From the NCBI GenBank assembly GCA_003023535.1, contig PXSC01000141.1:1-8431 (forward strand): DNA of 8,431 nt, written 5' to 3'. Below the pieces are notes generated by a model that was given only the letters and a program-made list of their open reading frames with translations, had not been told where the DNA came from and ran no database searches. The stretch comes from Halobacteriales archaeon QS_9_70_65 (GTDB taxonomy: Archaea > Halobacteriota > Halobacteria > Halobacteriales > Haloarculaceae). Shown here in pieces: positions 1 to 6,182 of the stretch. The translations under genes were made by a program, and so were the position numbers. Each line of letters starts with the position of its first letter. Position 1 is the stretch's first letter.

Positions 1-401
1 ACGCCGGCACCGTCGAGGAGATCGGCCTCCGGAGCACCACCATCCGTGACTTCGACGGCCGACTCGTGACGATTCCCAACTCCAACGTCGCGGAGACGGC
101 GGTCAGGAACGTCTCCAGCGAACCGACCCATCGGACGGTGTCCGAACTCCGGCTCCCGTACCGGACCGACACCGCCCGGATGGACCGTGTCCTCGAGTTG
201 CTCGAGACCACGGTCAACGGTGTCGACGGCGTGGCCACCGAGGAGACGCGCGTCCACTTCTGGGAGTACGGCGAGTCCGCGATGAAAGTCCGGCTCGAGT
301 ACCACATCGCGGACCTGGACCGCTGGCAGGCGGTCAGGGACGCCGTCAACCGGGCCATCCACCGCGAGTTCGAGGCCGCCGGCCTCGAATGGCGCTCCTG
401 A
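1..401 (+). CDS. MscS-family mechanosensitive ion channel, C-terminal part (5' end outside window)
   Basis: The open frame enters from the left edge (first full codon at position 3) and ends at TGA 399-401, leaving 132 residues. It begins AGTVEEIGLRSTTIRDFDGR and continues LVTIPNSNVA, the beta-domain signature of MscS channels: a GxVxxIGLRxT turn followed by the IPNS strand. A mixed alpha/beta C-terminal region follows (HFWEYGESAMKVRLEYHIAD, then a helix ending FEAAGLEW), which matches the cytoplasmic cage of MscS. In the family this protein is an inner-membrane, stretch-gated channel that releases solutes on hypo-osmotic shock. The pore-forming membrane helices lie upstream and cannot be examined. 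A GTG at 66 lies inside the conserved domain, so it is not the start. Sure of the family; the subfamily is open. Confidence 0.88.
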   Translation, partial: AGTVEEIGLRSTTIRDFDGRLVTIPNSNVAETAVRNVSSEPTHRTVSELRLPYRTDTARMDRVLELLETTVNGVDGVATEETRVHFWEYGESAMKVRLEYHIADLDRWQAVRDAVNRAIHREFEAAGLEWRS

Positions 402-480
402 TGCGGTCCGTCCGTGTGACGAGCGAGACCGACCACCGGGAAGCTTAGGCCGGTCGCGCCCGTTCGTCCGACTGTCCGCG

Positions 481-620
481 CCCGGCTCACGGCTCGCTTC
501 GCTCACCGTTCGCCCCTTCGGCGGTGTCCTCGCTTCGCTCGGGCACCGCCCGGCTCACGACTCGCTTCGCTCACGGGCAGAGCGAAGCTCTGCCGGGCCC
601 TCGCTCGCCGCTCGCTTCGC
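481..620. repeat. CTCGCTTCGCTC intergenic repeat cluster
   Basis: The 12-base core CTCGCTTCGCTC occurs exactly at 493-504, 529-540 and 561-572, and a shortened copy (CTCGCTTCGC) lies at 611-620. Two copies belong to a longer unit: 481-506 and 549-574 are 26 bases long, begin CCCGGCTCACG and differ at a single position. The reverse-oriented element GAGCGAAG is present at 581-587 inside a hairpin. Repeats of this composition are, from memory, common between genes in haloarchaeal genomes; their role is not established. Confidence 0.75.
576..594. repeat. Perfect hairpin, 8-bp arms
   Basis: GGCAGAGC (576-583) and GCTCTGCC (587-594) are exact reverse complements around the 3-base loop GAA. It sits at the centre of the CTCGCTTCGCTC repeat cluster. 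No T-run follows on either strand, so it is not a classical intrinsic terminator. Confidence 0.6.
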
Positions 621-663
621 CCGCGCCTCCCGATGCCGCGCGGGGTGCCGGCGCTGCCAGCGA

Positions 664-688
664 CCCGTTCCGTGGTCGTTCGAACGGG
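664..688. repeat. Inverted repeat, 7-bp arms
   Basis: CCCGTTC (664-670) pairs exactly with GAACGGG (682-688) around an 11-base loop. The right arm overlaps a 10-base palindrome CGTTCGAACG at 677-686, so two alternative folds are possible. Confidence 0.45.
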
Positions 689-714
689 CGGCTCCGTCGT
701 TCGTGAGCAGATGA

Positions 715-735
715 CGAGAGAGCGTCGCTCTCTCG
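715..735. repeat. Perfect palindrome, 10-bp arms
   Basis: Bases 715-724 (CGAGAGAGCG) are the exact reverse complement of 726-735 (CGCTCTCTCG) around a single central T; a realistic loop would be GTC. It is the longest perfect inverted repeat noticed in the window. Confidence 0.6.
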
Positions 736-741
736 ACCCAC

Positions 742-768
742 GACGAAGCCGTCACGCAACGCTTCGTC
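742..768. repeat. Inverted repeat, 8-bp arms
   Basis: GACGAAGC (742-749) pairs exactly with GCTTCGTC (761-768) around an 11-base loop. It follows directly on the 715-735 palindrome, making tandem hairpins about 130-185 bases upstream of the leuS start. Confidence 0.55.
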
Positions 769-851
769 CATACGGTCCACAGGACCCGGCCGGTCGGCCG
801 GTAGAAACGGACCGGCTCACCGGTACTCGTAACACCGCGCGCCCGCCGGAT

Positions 852-892
852 GGAAAGGTTAAGGGCCGGACACGTCCTGACTTGAGGTAACT
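852..892 (+). promoter_or_regulatory. Probable leuS promoter and ribosome binding site
   Basis: An A/T-rich island GGAAAGGTTAAGG (852-864) interrupts GC-rich sequence; GGTTAAG at 857-863 resembles a haloarchaeal TATA box with purine-rich BRE sequence before it. A start site about 25 bases on would leave a very short leader. GAGGT at 884-888, ten bases before the ATG, could pair with the 16S rRNA 3' end. Position and composition fit; no experimental start site is implied. Confidence 0.45.
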
Positions 893-898
893 GACTCC

Positions 899-3491
899 AT
901 GCACGACGACGGTTACGACCACACGGCGGTCGAGCGGCGCTGGCAGGTGGCGTGGGACGACGCCTCCGTCTACCGGACGCCGGACGACGTCTCGGACCCG
1001 ACGTACGTCCTCGGGATGTACCCCTACCCGTCCGGCGAGATGCACATGGGCCACGTCCGCAACTACACCATCACGGACGCTTACGCCCGGTTCCGCCGAA
1101 TGTGCGGCGACGACGTGCTCCACCCGATGGGGTGGGACGCCTTCGGCCTGCCCGCGGAGAACGCCGCGAAGGAGCGCGACACCAACCCCCGCGACTGGAC
1201 GGTCGACTGCATCGACCGGATGCGGGACCAGATGGACGCGATGGGGTTCGGCTACGACTGGAAGCGGGAGGTGACGACGTGTCGGCCCCGCTACTACCGG
1301 TGGAACCAGTGGCTGTTCCGCCGGTTCGCCGAGGCGGACCTCGTCGAGCGCCGCGACGCCGAGGTGAACTGGTGTCCCTCCTGCGAGACGGTGCTGGCCG
1401 ACGAGCAGGTCGAGGGCGGAGAGAGCCCGGAGGGGTCTCACGAGGGCGCCGTCGAACTGTGCTGGCGCTGCGACACGCCGGTAACGGAGCGGGAACTCGA
1501 ACAGTGGTTCCTGAAGATCACCGAGTACGCCGACGAGCTGCGAGAGGACATCGACGAGCTGGCGGGGTGGCCCGACTCCGTCCGGCAGATGCAGCGCAAC
1601 TGGATCGGCCGCCAGGAGGGGTCGCGGGTGCCGTTCGAGGTGAGCGAGACGCCGAGCGCCCCGGACGGACGCGGCGAGGGGACCGAGTCGCGGGAGTTCG
1701 GCGCGGTCGACGCCTTCACGACCCGACTGGACACGATCCACGGCGCGACGTTCTTCGCGCTGGCGCCGGACCACCCCGTCAGCGAGCAGTTGGCCGAGGA
1801 GGACGACGCCGTCCACGAGTTCGTCCACGAGGAGGCCGACCCCGAGGGCGACGAACCCAACGGCGTCGAGACGGGGCTGACCGCCGAAAACCCCGTCACC
1901 GGCGAGGAACTGCCCGTCTTCGTGGCCGACTTCGTACTGTCGGAGGTCGGCACGGGCGCGCTGTACGGCGTCCCCGCCCACGACGACCGCGACCACGCCT
2001 TCGCCGAGAAGATGGACCTGCCGATCCGACCGGTCATCGCGCCCGATGCCGACGCCGACGCCCCGGACGTCGAGGAGGCAGCCTACACCGAGGACGGCGT
2101 CGTCGTCAACTCCGGGGAGTACTCCGGGCTGTCGAGCGCCGAGGCCCGCGAGCGCCTGACCGAGGACATCGACGGCGCCGACGTCGAGACGGTCTATCGG
2201 CTGCGGGACTGGGGCATCTCCAGACAGCGCTACTGGGGGACGCCCATCCCGGTCGTCCACTGCGAGGACTGCGGGCCGGTACTGGTGCCCGAAGCGGAGT
2301 TGCCCGTCGAGCTGCCGGCGTTCAAGAACGTCACCGGCAACCCCCTCGATGCCGCCGAGGAGTGGAAGTCAACGACCTGTCCGGACTGCGGCGCCGACGC
2401 CGAGCGGGAGACGGACACGATGGACACCTTCGTCGACTCCTCGTGGTACTTCCTGCGGTACGTCTCGCCGGAGCTCGACGAGGCGCCCTTCGACGTCGAC
2501 CGGACGAACGACTGGATGCCCGTCGACCAGTACGTCGGCGGCATCGAACACGCCGTAATGCACCTGCTGTACTCGCGGTTCTTCCAGAAGGTGCTGGCCG
2601 ATCACGAGGGCCTCCAGCACCGCGAGCCGTTCGAGAGCCTGCTGGCCCAGGGGATGGTCCAACTGGAAGGCGAGAAGATGTCCAAGTCGAAGGGCAACGT
2701 CGTCTCCCCGCAGGCCATCGTCGAGGAGTACGGCGCCGACACCGCCCGGCTGTTCATCATGCAGGCCGCCCAGCCGGAGCGGGACTTCGACTGGACCGAG
2801 GAGGGCGTCCGGTCGGCGTACGCCTTCCTGACGCGGCTGAAAGCCACCATCGAGACGTTCGCCGCCGGCGACGTCGGGGCCGACCCGCGGCGAGCCGACG
2901 GCAACGCCGCCGGGACCGCCGCCTACGTCGACGGCGAGATCGACGCCGCCGTCGCCGTCGCCACCGAGGAGTACGACGACCTGACGTTCAACACCGCACT
3001 GCGGGAGGCCCGGGACCTCGTCGGGACGCTGCGGGCGTACCGCGAGTACACCGCCGTCGACCCGGCGGTCTTCGAGCGCGGCCTCGCGGTCGCGCTGAAG
3101 CTGCTGGCGCCGGTCGCGCCGCACGTCTGCGAGGAGCTATGGGAGACGCTGGGCCGGGAGGGGTTCCTCGTCGAGGCCGAGGAAGCACGAGGCCCTCCAG
3201 GTCGCCCTCGAGAGCGACGCCGACGACCTCGTCGGCGAGCTGATGGGTCGAGACGACATCCAGCGGCACGGCGAGGCCGCCGCCGACTACGCCAAGGACC
3301 TCCAGGCCGAGCGGGAGGCACTCCGGGAGACGCTGCCGCCGGCCGCCGAGCACGAGACGCTGCGGGCGGCCGCCTGGCTCATCGAGCGGGAGTTCGACGC
3401 CGAGGTGCGCGTGCTGCGCGCCGGGGAGGCGCCCGACGACGTCGCCGCGGGGGCCGAACCCGGCCGGCCCGCCATCGACATCCGGGAGTAG
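899..3491 (+). CDS. leuS: Leucyl-tRNA synthetase (LeuRS), disrupted near the 3' end by an out-of-frame internal deletion
   Basis: Charges tRNA-Leu with leucine in the cytoplasm. From ATG 899 the protein shows the HIGH-type motif HMGH (residues 49-52) in YPYPSGEMHMGH, a Cys4 zinc site (C159, C162, C188, C191), the CP1 editing domain with TTRLDT (274-279) and AHDDRD (360-365), a second Cys4 ribbon (C455, C458, C494, C497), KMSKS (593-597) and an anticodon-binding helical domain. It is of the bacterial LeuRS type used by haloarchaea. After LGREGFLVEAE (about 3152-3181) the frame breaks. The proper C-terminus resumes one frame over at about 3183 with KHEALQVALESDADDLVGEL and runs to ...AEPGRPAIDIRE and TAG 3489-3491. 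Homologues, from memory, carry a linker of about 40-60 residues between these parts; here it is absent, and the net loss must equal 2 modulo 3. Unrepaired, the first frame runs on to 3748 with an Arg/Pro-rich nonsense tail. Identity certain; intactness doubtful. Confidence 0.93.
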
Positions 3492-3515
3492 GCACCCGCC
3501 CGGGCCGGGGAGCGG

Positions 3516-3977
3516 TCACTCCGTCCTGGACGGCGGGTAGTCCGACTCCCCCAGCGTCGCCGACATCGTGCCGTCGTCCGACTCCCAGCGGATGGCTATT
3601 TCCCGGCCGTCGAGTTCGTCCGCGTCGAGACGGAGCGTGTCCCCTCGAGCGACGGTCTCGTCGGGGAACGGCCGAACGACCCTGTCGTCGCCGGCGTCGG
3701 AGAGGTCCGCGACCGCCTCGTCGCTCCGGACCCCCTCGACGACGATGAAGAGGTTCGACCGCAGGAGCGTCTCGCCACCGGCGTGCGTGACGACCACGGT
3801 CCCGTCCGAGGCGTCCCAGTTCCAGTCGGCCTTCGGGTCCACTCCTCGGGCTCCCCCGTCGCCCGGGAGGAGCACGACGGACGCCGTCGAGACGGCCGCC
3901 ACGAGGACGACGGCGAGCAGCACCCACTCCCGACGGTTCCGCTCGGAGGCTTCGGAGACGGCCTGAATCACCGTCAT
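3516..3977 (-). CDS. Membrane-anchored type IV pilin-like protein (archaeal Pilin_N / DUF1628-like)
   Basis: 153 residues. A short charged N-terminus (ASERNRREW) leads into one hydrophobic helix (about 18-38), then an extracellular beta-rich domain. That domain carries the pattern of haloarchaeal pilin-like proteins: WNWDASDGTVVVTHAGGE (52-69), SNLFIVVEG (74-82), a GDTL turn (112-115), IAIRWESDDG (127-136) and SATLGE (139-144) near the end. Such proteins form pili or are surface-exposed. The helix lacks the usual class III cleavage context (charged residue, Gly, then SPVIG-like start), so processing by prepilin peptidase PibD is not obvious; it may stay a simple anchored protein. It starts 30 bases after the stop of the histidine-kinase relic on the same strand. 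A TATA-like AACTAAGA (minus strand, 3996-4003) could also give it its own near-leaderless transcript. It converges with leuS (24-base gap). Family assignment is by pattern only. Confidence 0.62.
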   Translation of the reverse strand: MTVIQAVSEASERNRREWVLLAVVLVAAVSTASVVLLPGDGGARGVDPKADWNWDASDGTVVVTHAGGETLLRSNLFIVVEGVRSDEAVADLSDAGDDRVVRPFPDETVARGDTLRLDADELDGREIAIRWESDDGTMSATLGESDYPPSRTE

Positions 3978-4007
3978 CCGTTCCGCGCGGCAGGTCTTAG
4001 TTCTTCC

Positions 4008-5115
4008 TCACCCTGCTCCGAGACGGGACACGGCGGGATCGAGGCGGTCCGCCCGTCCAGCGATTCGTCCAGCGAGAACCCGGAGGCGGTTCCCACGCTG
4101 TTCGGCCTCCTCGACGTCGACGATCTCGGAGCGGGCGCCGCCGGCATCGCTCACGGTGACGCCTACGTCCCACCCGTGGCCCTCGACGGCGCTCCTGACG
4201 ATGGTGAGGCCGTAGCTACTGCCGTCCTCGCGGGTCGTGTATCCCTTCTCGAACACCTCGCCACGGCGGTCGGAGGGGATGCCGGGCCCGTCGTCGGCGA
4301 CGTACGGACAGCGGTCCTCGAGGCCGACCGCGACGGTAATGTCCTCGCCGGCGTAGGTAATGGCGTCGCTGAAGAGGTTCTCGAGGGCCTGTACCAGCCG
4401 GTTCGGGTCGACCAGCACTGCCACGTCGAGGTCCTCCGTCCGGAGCATCGCCGGCGGACCGGCGGCGACCTCCCGGGCATCCTCGACGGCCGCCGCCAGC
4501 GGGACCGGGCCCCCTCTTCGACGGTCCGTCCCGCCCGGACGAGCGCCAGCAGTTCTTCGGTCAATTCGACCATCCGGTCGTGGGGGTCATCGACCTGCTC
4601 CAGGTACGAGAGGTCGCCGGTCCGCTCGGCGAGTTCGACGTCGCCCGAGGCCACCGTCAGCAGGTTCCTGAAGTCGTGGCTGACCGTCGGCGAACTCGTT
4701 GAGTCGTGCGTTCTGCCGCTTGAATTGGCGCTCGTAGTCGTACCGGTCGGTGATGTCGACGTCGATGGCCACGAAGTGAGTCACCGCTCTCGACCGGCGC
4801 TATCGTCCGGTCGACGACGTACTGCTCGTCCGACTTCCGCTCACTGACGAGTTCGTTCCGCCAGATGCGGCCGTCCAGGATCGTCTCCCGCAGTTCCTCG
4901 TAGAACGCCTCATCGTGCTCGTCGGACTTCAGGACGCGCGGCGTCTTCCCGACGGCCTCCTCGGCGGCGTACCCGGTCATCTCCTCGAAGGCCCCGGGTT
5001 GACGTATCGGATGACCCCGCTCTCGTCGGTGAAGCGGATGGAGTGTCCGGCGGCCTCGACGGCCCCGACGGCCCGGCGGCGGAGTCGCTCCTGGAGGTCC
5101 GCTGTTCCTGGTCAT
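4008..5115 (-). pseudogene. PAS-domain sensor histidine kinase, broken by five frame changes
   Basis: Read from ATG 5115 leftwards, coding similarity jumps between frames but keeps one domain order. A short helix (DLQERLRRR) leads into a PAS domain: SIRFTDESGVIRYVNPG, AFEEMTGYAAEEAVGKTP, a PAC end at TIAPVESG, then THFVAIDVDITDR. A HisKA dimerisation helix follows, with SHDFRNLLTVASGDVELAE; the phosphoacceptor His codon is 4676-4678. The HATPase_c domain has an N box (ALENLFSDAI), G1 (DDGPGIP), F box (FEKGYTT) and a divergent G2 (DGSSYGLTIV). Frame changes fall at about 5100, the G run 4992-4995, about 4782, about 4688 and the G run 4510-4514. The kinase would autophosphorylate and signal through an unknown response regulator; no regulator gene is visible. 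No transmembrane segment is seen, so a cytoplasmic sensor is likely. As written it cannot make a full protein; sequence error is a serious alternative to decay. Confidence 0.82.
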
Positions 5116-5144
5116 ACGTGGTCGTCCCGGCGGTTCGGACCCCG

Positions 5145-5155
5145 GTATCATATAC
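5145..5155 (-). promoter_or_regulatory. TATA box of the histidine-kinase gene
   Basis: On the minus strand the sequence reads GTATATGATAC, an A/T-rich island in GC-rich DNA with its centre about 35 bases before ATG 5115. This spacing predicts a start site close to the ATG. The 10-base palindrome CCGATATCGG at 5175-5184 lies about 20 bases further upstream. Confidence 0.5.
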
Positions 5156-5174
5156 GGGTGCCCGAGGCCACTCG

Positions 5175-5184
5175 CCGATATCGG
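5175..5184. promoter_or_regulatory. Palindrome upstream of the kinase promoter
   Basis: CCGATATCGG is a perfect 10-base palindrome 20 bases upstream of the presumed TATA box at 5145-5155. The position would suit an activator or repressor site, but a single 10-base palindrome can occur by chance. Confidence 0.25.
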
Positions 5185-5199
5185 TTCCGTGACGGCCCC

Positions 5200-5229
5200 C
5201 GGGAGACACCGCTCGGGGCCGGTCTCCCG
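5200..5229 (-). terminator. Hairpin after the peroxiredoxin gene, possible terminator
   Basis: CGGGAGAC (5200-5207) pairs exactly with GTCTCCCG (5222-5229). It begins 18 bases beyond the stop of the minus-strand peroxiredoxin. A competing stem, GGCCCC (5194-5199) with GGGGCC (5215-5220), overlaps it. No T-run follows on the minus strand, so termination is only suggested by position. Confidence 0.3.
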
Positions 5230-5246
5230 TAGGCCGTCGCCGTGCC

Positions 5247-5535
5247 TCACTCCGCCGCTCGCTCGACCGCTTCGAGCACGTCGGCGGCGTGGCCCTCCGG
5301 CCGCATGTCGTCGGCGTCGAGGACGGCCTGTACCTCGCCGTCGGCCAGCACGAACGTCACGCGGTCGACGAAGTCGTCGCGAATCTCGACGCCGAAGGCG
5401 TCGGCGACCGCGCCGTCGGGGTCCGCCAGCAGGTCGAAGGTCAGCCCCTCCTCGTCGGCGAACTCGCGGTGGGAGTCGACGTTCCTGGTTCAGCGCCGTC
5501 ACGTCGGGGGCGGGAGCGCCCGTTTCCAGTGCCAT
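5247..5535 (-). pseudogene. Bcp/AhpC-type peroxiredoxin with internal deletion that removes the catalytic cysteine
   Basis: From ATG 5535 the protein begins MALETGAPAPDVTALNQ, the typical N-terminus of haloarchaeal Bcp-like thiol peroxidases. The frame then breaks at about 5484. In another frame it resumes with NVDSHREFADEEGLTFDLLA, then a DPDGAVADAFGVE segment and RVTFVLADGEVQAVLD, ending ERAAE at TGA 5247-5249. These parts fit the second half of the same fold. Missing between them is the central segment with the peroxidatic motif (PxxxTxxC), estimated from memory at about 45-55 residues; the loss must equal 2 modulo 3. No Cys remains in either part, so no peroxidase activity would be possible. 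The inverted repeat 5537-5556 abuts the start codon. Family call is firm for both halves; whether the break is biological or an artefact is open. Confidence 0.8.
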
Positions 5536-5536
5536 A

Positions 5537-5556
5537 CCCGGTGTCGTGTCACCGGG
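5537..5556. promoter_or_regulatory. Inverted repeat abutting the peroxiredoxin start
   Basis: CCCGGTG (5537-5543) pairs exactly with CACCGGG (5550-5556) across a 6-base spacer. It ends one base before the ATG codon (5533-5535, minus strand). A weak TATA-like GATTCTTGA lies just upstream on the minus strand (about 5559-5567), so the repeat would cover the expected start site. It could be an operator or a short 5' hairpin. Confidence 0.35.
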
Positions 5557-5682
5557 GTCAAGAATCCGTGGGTTTCCGGCCGCCCACACCGGTCCGCCCA
5601 AGCCGGTACCGCCGGACCGTCACGGCGGCCGACCGCAGGCCCGCGGGTCCGTCGTCGTAGCGGGTCGAACACTTCACCGGTA

Positions 5683-5934
5683 TCACTCCCCGGCGACGAG
5701 CCGTTCCTTTGCGGCGCGGGACAGCGCCTTTATCTCGTGTTCGCGGCGGGTGGCCGCCGACCGGGAGTCGAACGACTCGGTGTGGACGAGTTCGACCGGC
5801 GTCCGGCCGCGGGTGTACTTCGCGCCCTCGCCGGCGTCGTGTTCGGCCACGCGCCGCTCGACGTCGGTCGTGTAGCCGGTGTACAGCGAGCCGTCGGCGC
5901 ATTCCAGCACGTAGACGTGGTGGTTACCGGCCAT
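5683..5934 (-). CDS. GIY-YIG endonuclease-domain protein (UPF0213/YhbQ-like)
   Basis: 83 residues, essentially the catalytic domain alone. The GIY half is HVYVLEC (6-12), the YIG half [15 protein letters not shown] (18-32), followed by a Lys-Tyr-Thr-Arg stretch (39-42) and [18 protein letters not shown] (63-80). The Glu that would bind the metal is most likely E65. The domain is related to the nuclease part of UvrC. Stand-alone members are thought to act on DNA in repair or recombination, but their substrates are largely undefined. ATG 5934 was chosen because the domain begins directly after it; an in-frame extension to 6051 would overlap the upstream gene and adds nonsense. The zinc-ribbon gene stops 35 bases before this start on the same strand, so the two are probably one transcript. 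Intact and full length. Confidence 0.85.
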   Translation of the reverse strand: MAGNHHVYVLECADGSLYTGYTTDVERRVAEHDAGEGAKYTRGRTPVELVHTESFDSRSAATRREHEIKALSRAAKERLVAGE

Positions 5935-5969
5935 AAGAACGGAAGGGCACCCTGTGGTTGGAGCACGGT

Positions 5970-6134
5970 TCACCGGCCGTCTGGCCGCGATTCGTGCGCA
6001 CGGTCCCTCGAGACCTCGGCGATGCCGGCGTTCGCGGAGCAGTTCGGGCACGCGTACACCTGCCCACCCTCGTCCGCGAACACCCGAGCGAACCGGTCCG
6101 AGACGTGCGCGTCACAGTGGTCACACCTGGGCAT
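5970..6134 (-). CDS. Small C4 zinc-ribbon protein (haloarchaeal DUF7563-like)
   Basis: 54 residues starting [19 protein letters not shown]. Two CxxC knuckles, C4/C7 and C29/C32 (ACPNC), should bind one zinc; the tail [14 protein letters not shown] is characteristic of a widespread small haloarchaeal family. Function is unknown; a nucleic-acid or protein adaptor role is only a guess. ATG 6134 was preferred over an in-frame ATG at 6185. The extra 17 residues would begin inside the TATA box and run through a perfect palindrome, while the knuckle pattern starts right after ATG 6134. It lies upstream of the GIY-YIG gene with a 35-base gap, and 132 bases downstream of larB with its own promoter. 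Composition matches its neighbours. Confidence 0.8.
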   Translation of the reverse strand: MPRCDHCDAHVSDRFARVFADEGGQVYACPNCSANAGIAEVSRDRAHESRPDGR

Positions 6135-6141
6135 TCTGGCC

Positions 6142-6158
6142 GCCGACACTGTGTCGGC
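6142..6158. promoter_or_regulatory. 17-base palindrome between TATA box and start of the zinc-ribbon gene
   Basis: GCCGACAC (6142-6149) and GTGTCGGC (6151-6158) are exact reverse complements around one central T. The element lies 7 bases upstream of ATG 6134 and about 25 bases downstream of the TATA box at 6183-6189, so it covers the expected transcription start. This is a classical repressor-operator position in archaea; a leader hairpin is the alternative. Confidence 0.5.
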
Positions 6159-6182
6159 ATCATGGTACAGGGTCTCTACCCA

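Larger units (their letters stand above)
402..898. other. Repeat- and hairpin-rich spacer between the mscS-like gene and leuS
   Basis: These 497 bases hold no convincing gene. Short open frames in them have low-complexity Arg/Ser/Pro-rich translations without recognisable domains. The spacer contains the CTCGCTTCGCTC repeat cluster (481-620), at least five inverted repeats (576-594, 664-688, 715-735, 742-768, 811-824) and the leuS promoter at the right end. A weak TATA-like AAGCTTAGG at 441-449 could start a transcript into the hairpin region, but nothing else supports that. Confidence 0.7.

Noticed and set aside
481..620. CRISPR array
   Set aside because: The repeats are 12-26 bases, irregularly spaced and without uniform spacers; no cas genes are nearby.
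402..898. tRNA or other known RNA gene in the spacer
   Set aside because: Hairpins are present, but no cloverleaf, T-loop GTTCRA context or CCA-type acceptor pairing could be built.
752..2260. A 502-codon open frame on the minus strand, antisense to leuS
   Set aside because: Shadow of the GC-rich leuS coding strand: low-complexity Val/Gly/Arg/Asp translation, no domain, while the plus strand encodes a certain LeuRS.
952..3243. A 763-codon open frame on the plus strand inside leuS
   Set aside because: Out-of-frame reading of leuS with extreme Arg/Pro/Gly content.
3182..3748. C-terminal continuation of the first leuS frame beyond the break
   Set aside because: The residues are Arg/Pro/Gly-rich nonsense and overlap the opposite pilin-like gene; the true LeuRS C-terminus is in the other frame up to 3491.
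3450..5600. Insertion sequence or other mobile element as cause of the broken genes
   Set aside because: No transposase fragment, terminal inverted repeats or target duplication are visible at any of the break points; the lesions are losses, not insertions.
4657..5601. One long minus-strand frame joining the peroxiredoxin start and the kinase PAS domain, suggestive of a fusion
   Set aside because: The two recognised pieces fall in the same frame only by chance; the stretch between them is nonsense and the missing parts of both genes are found in other frames.
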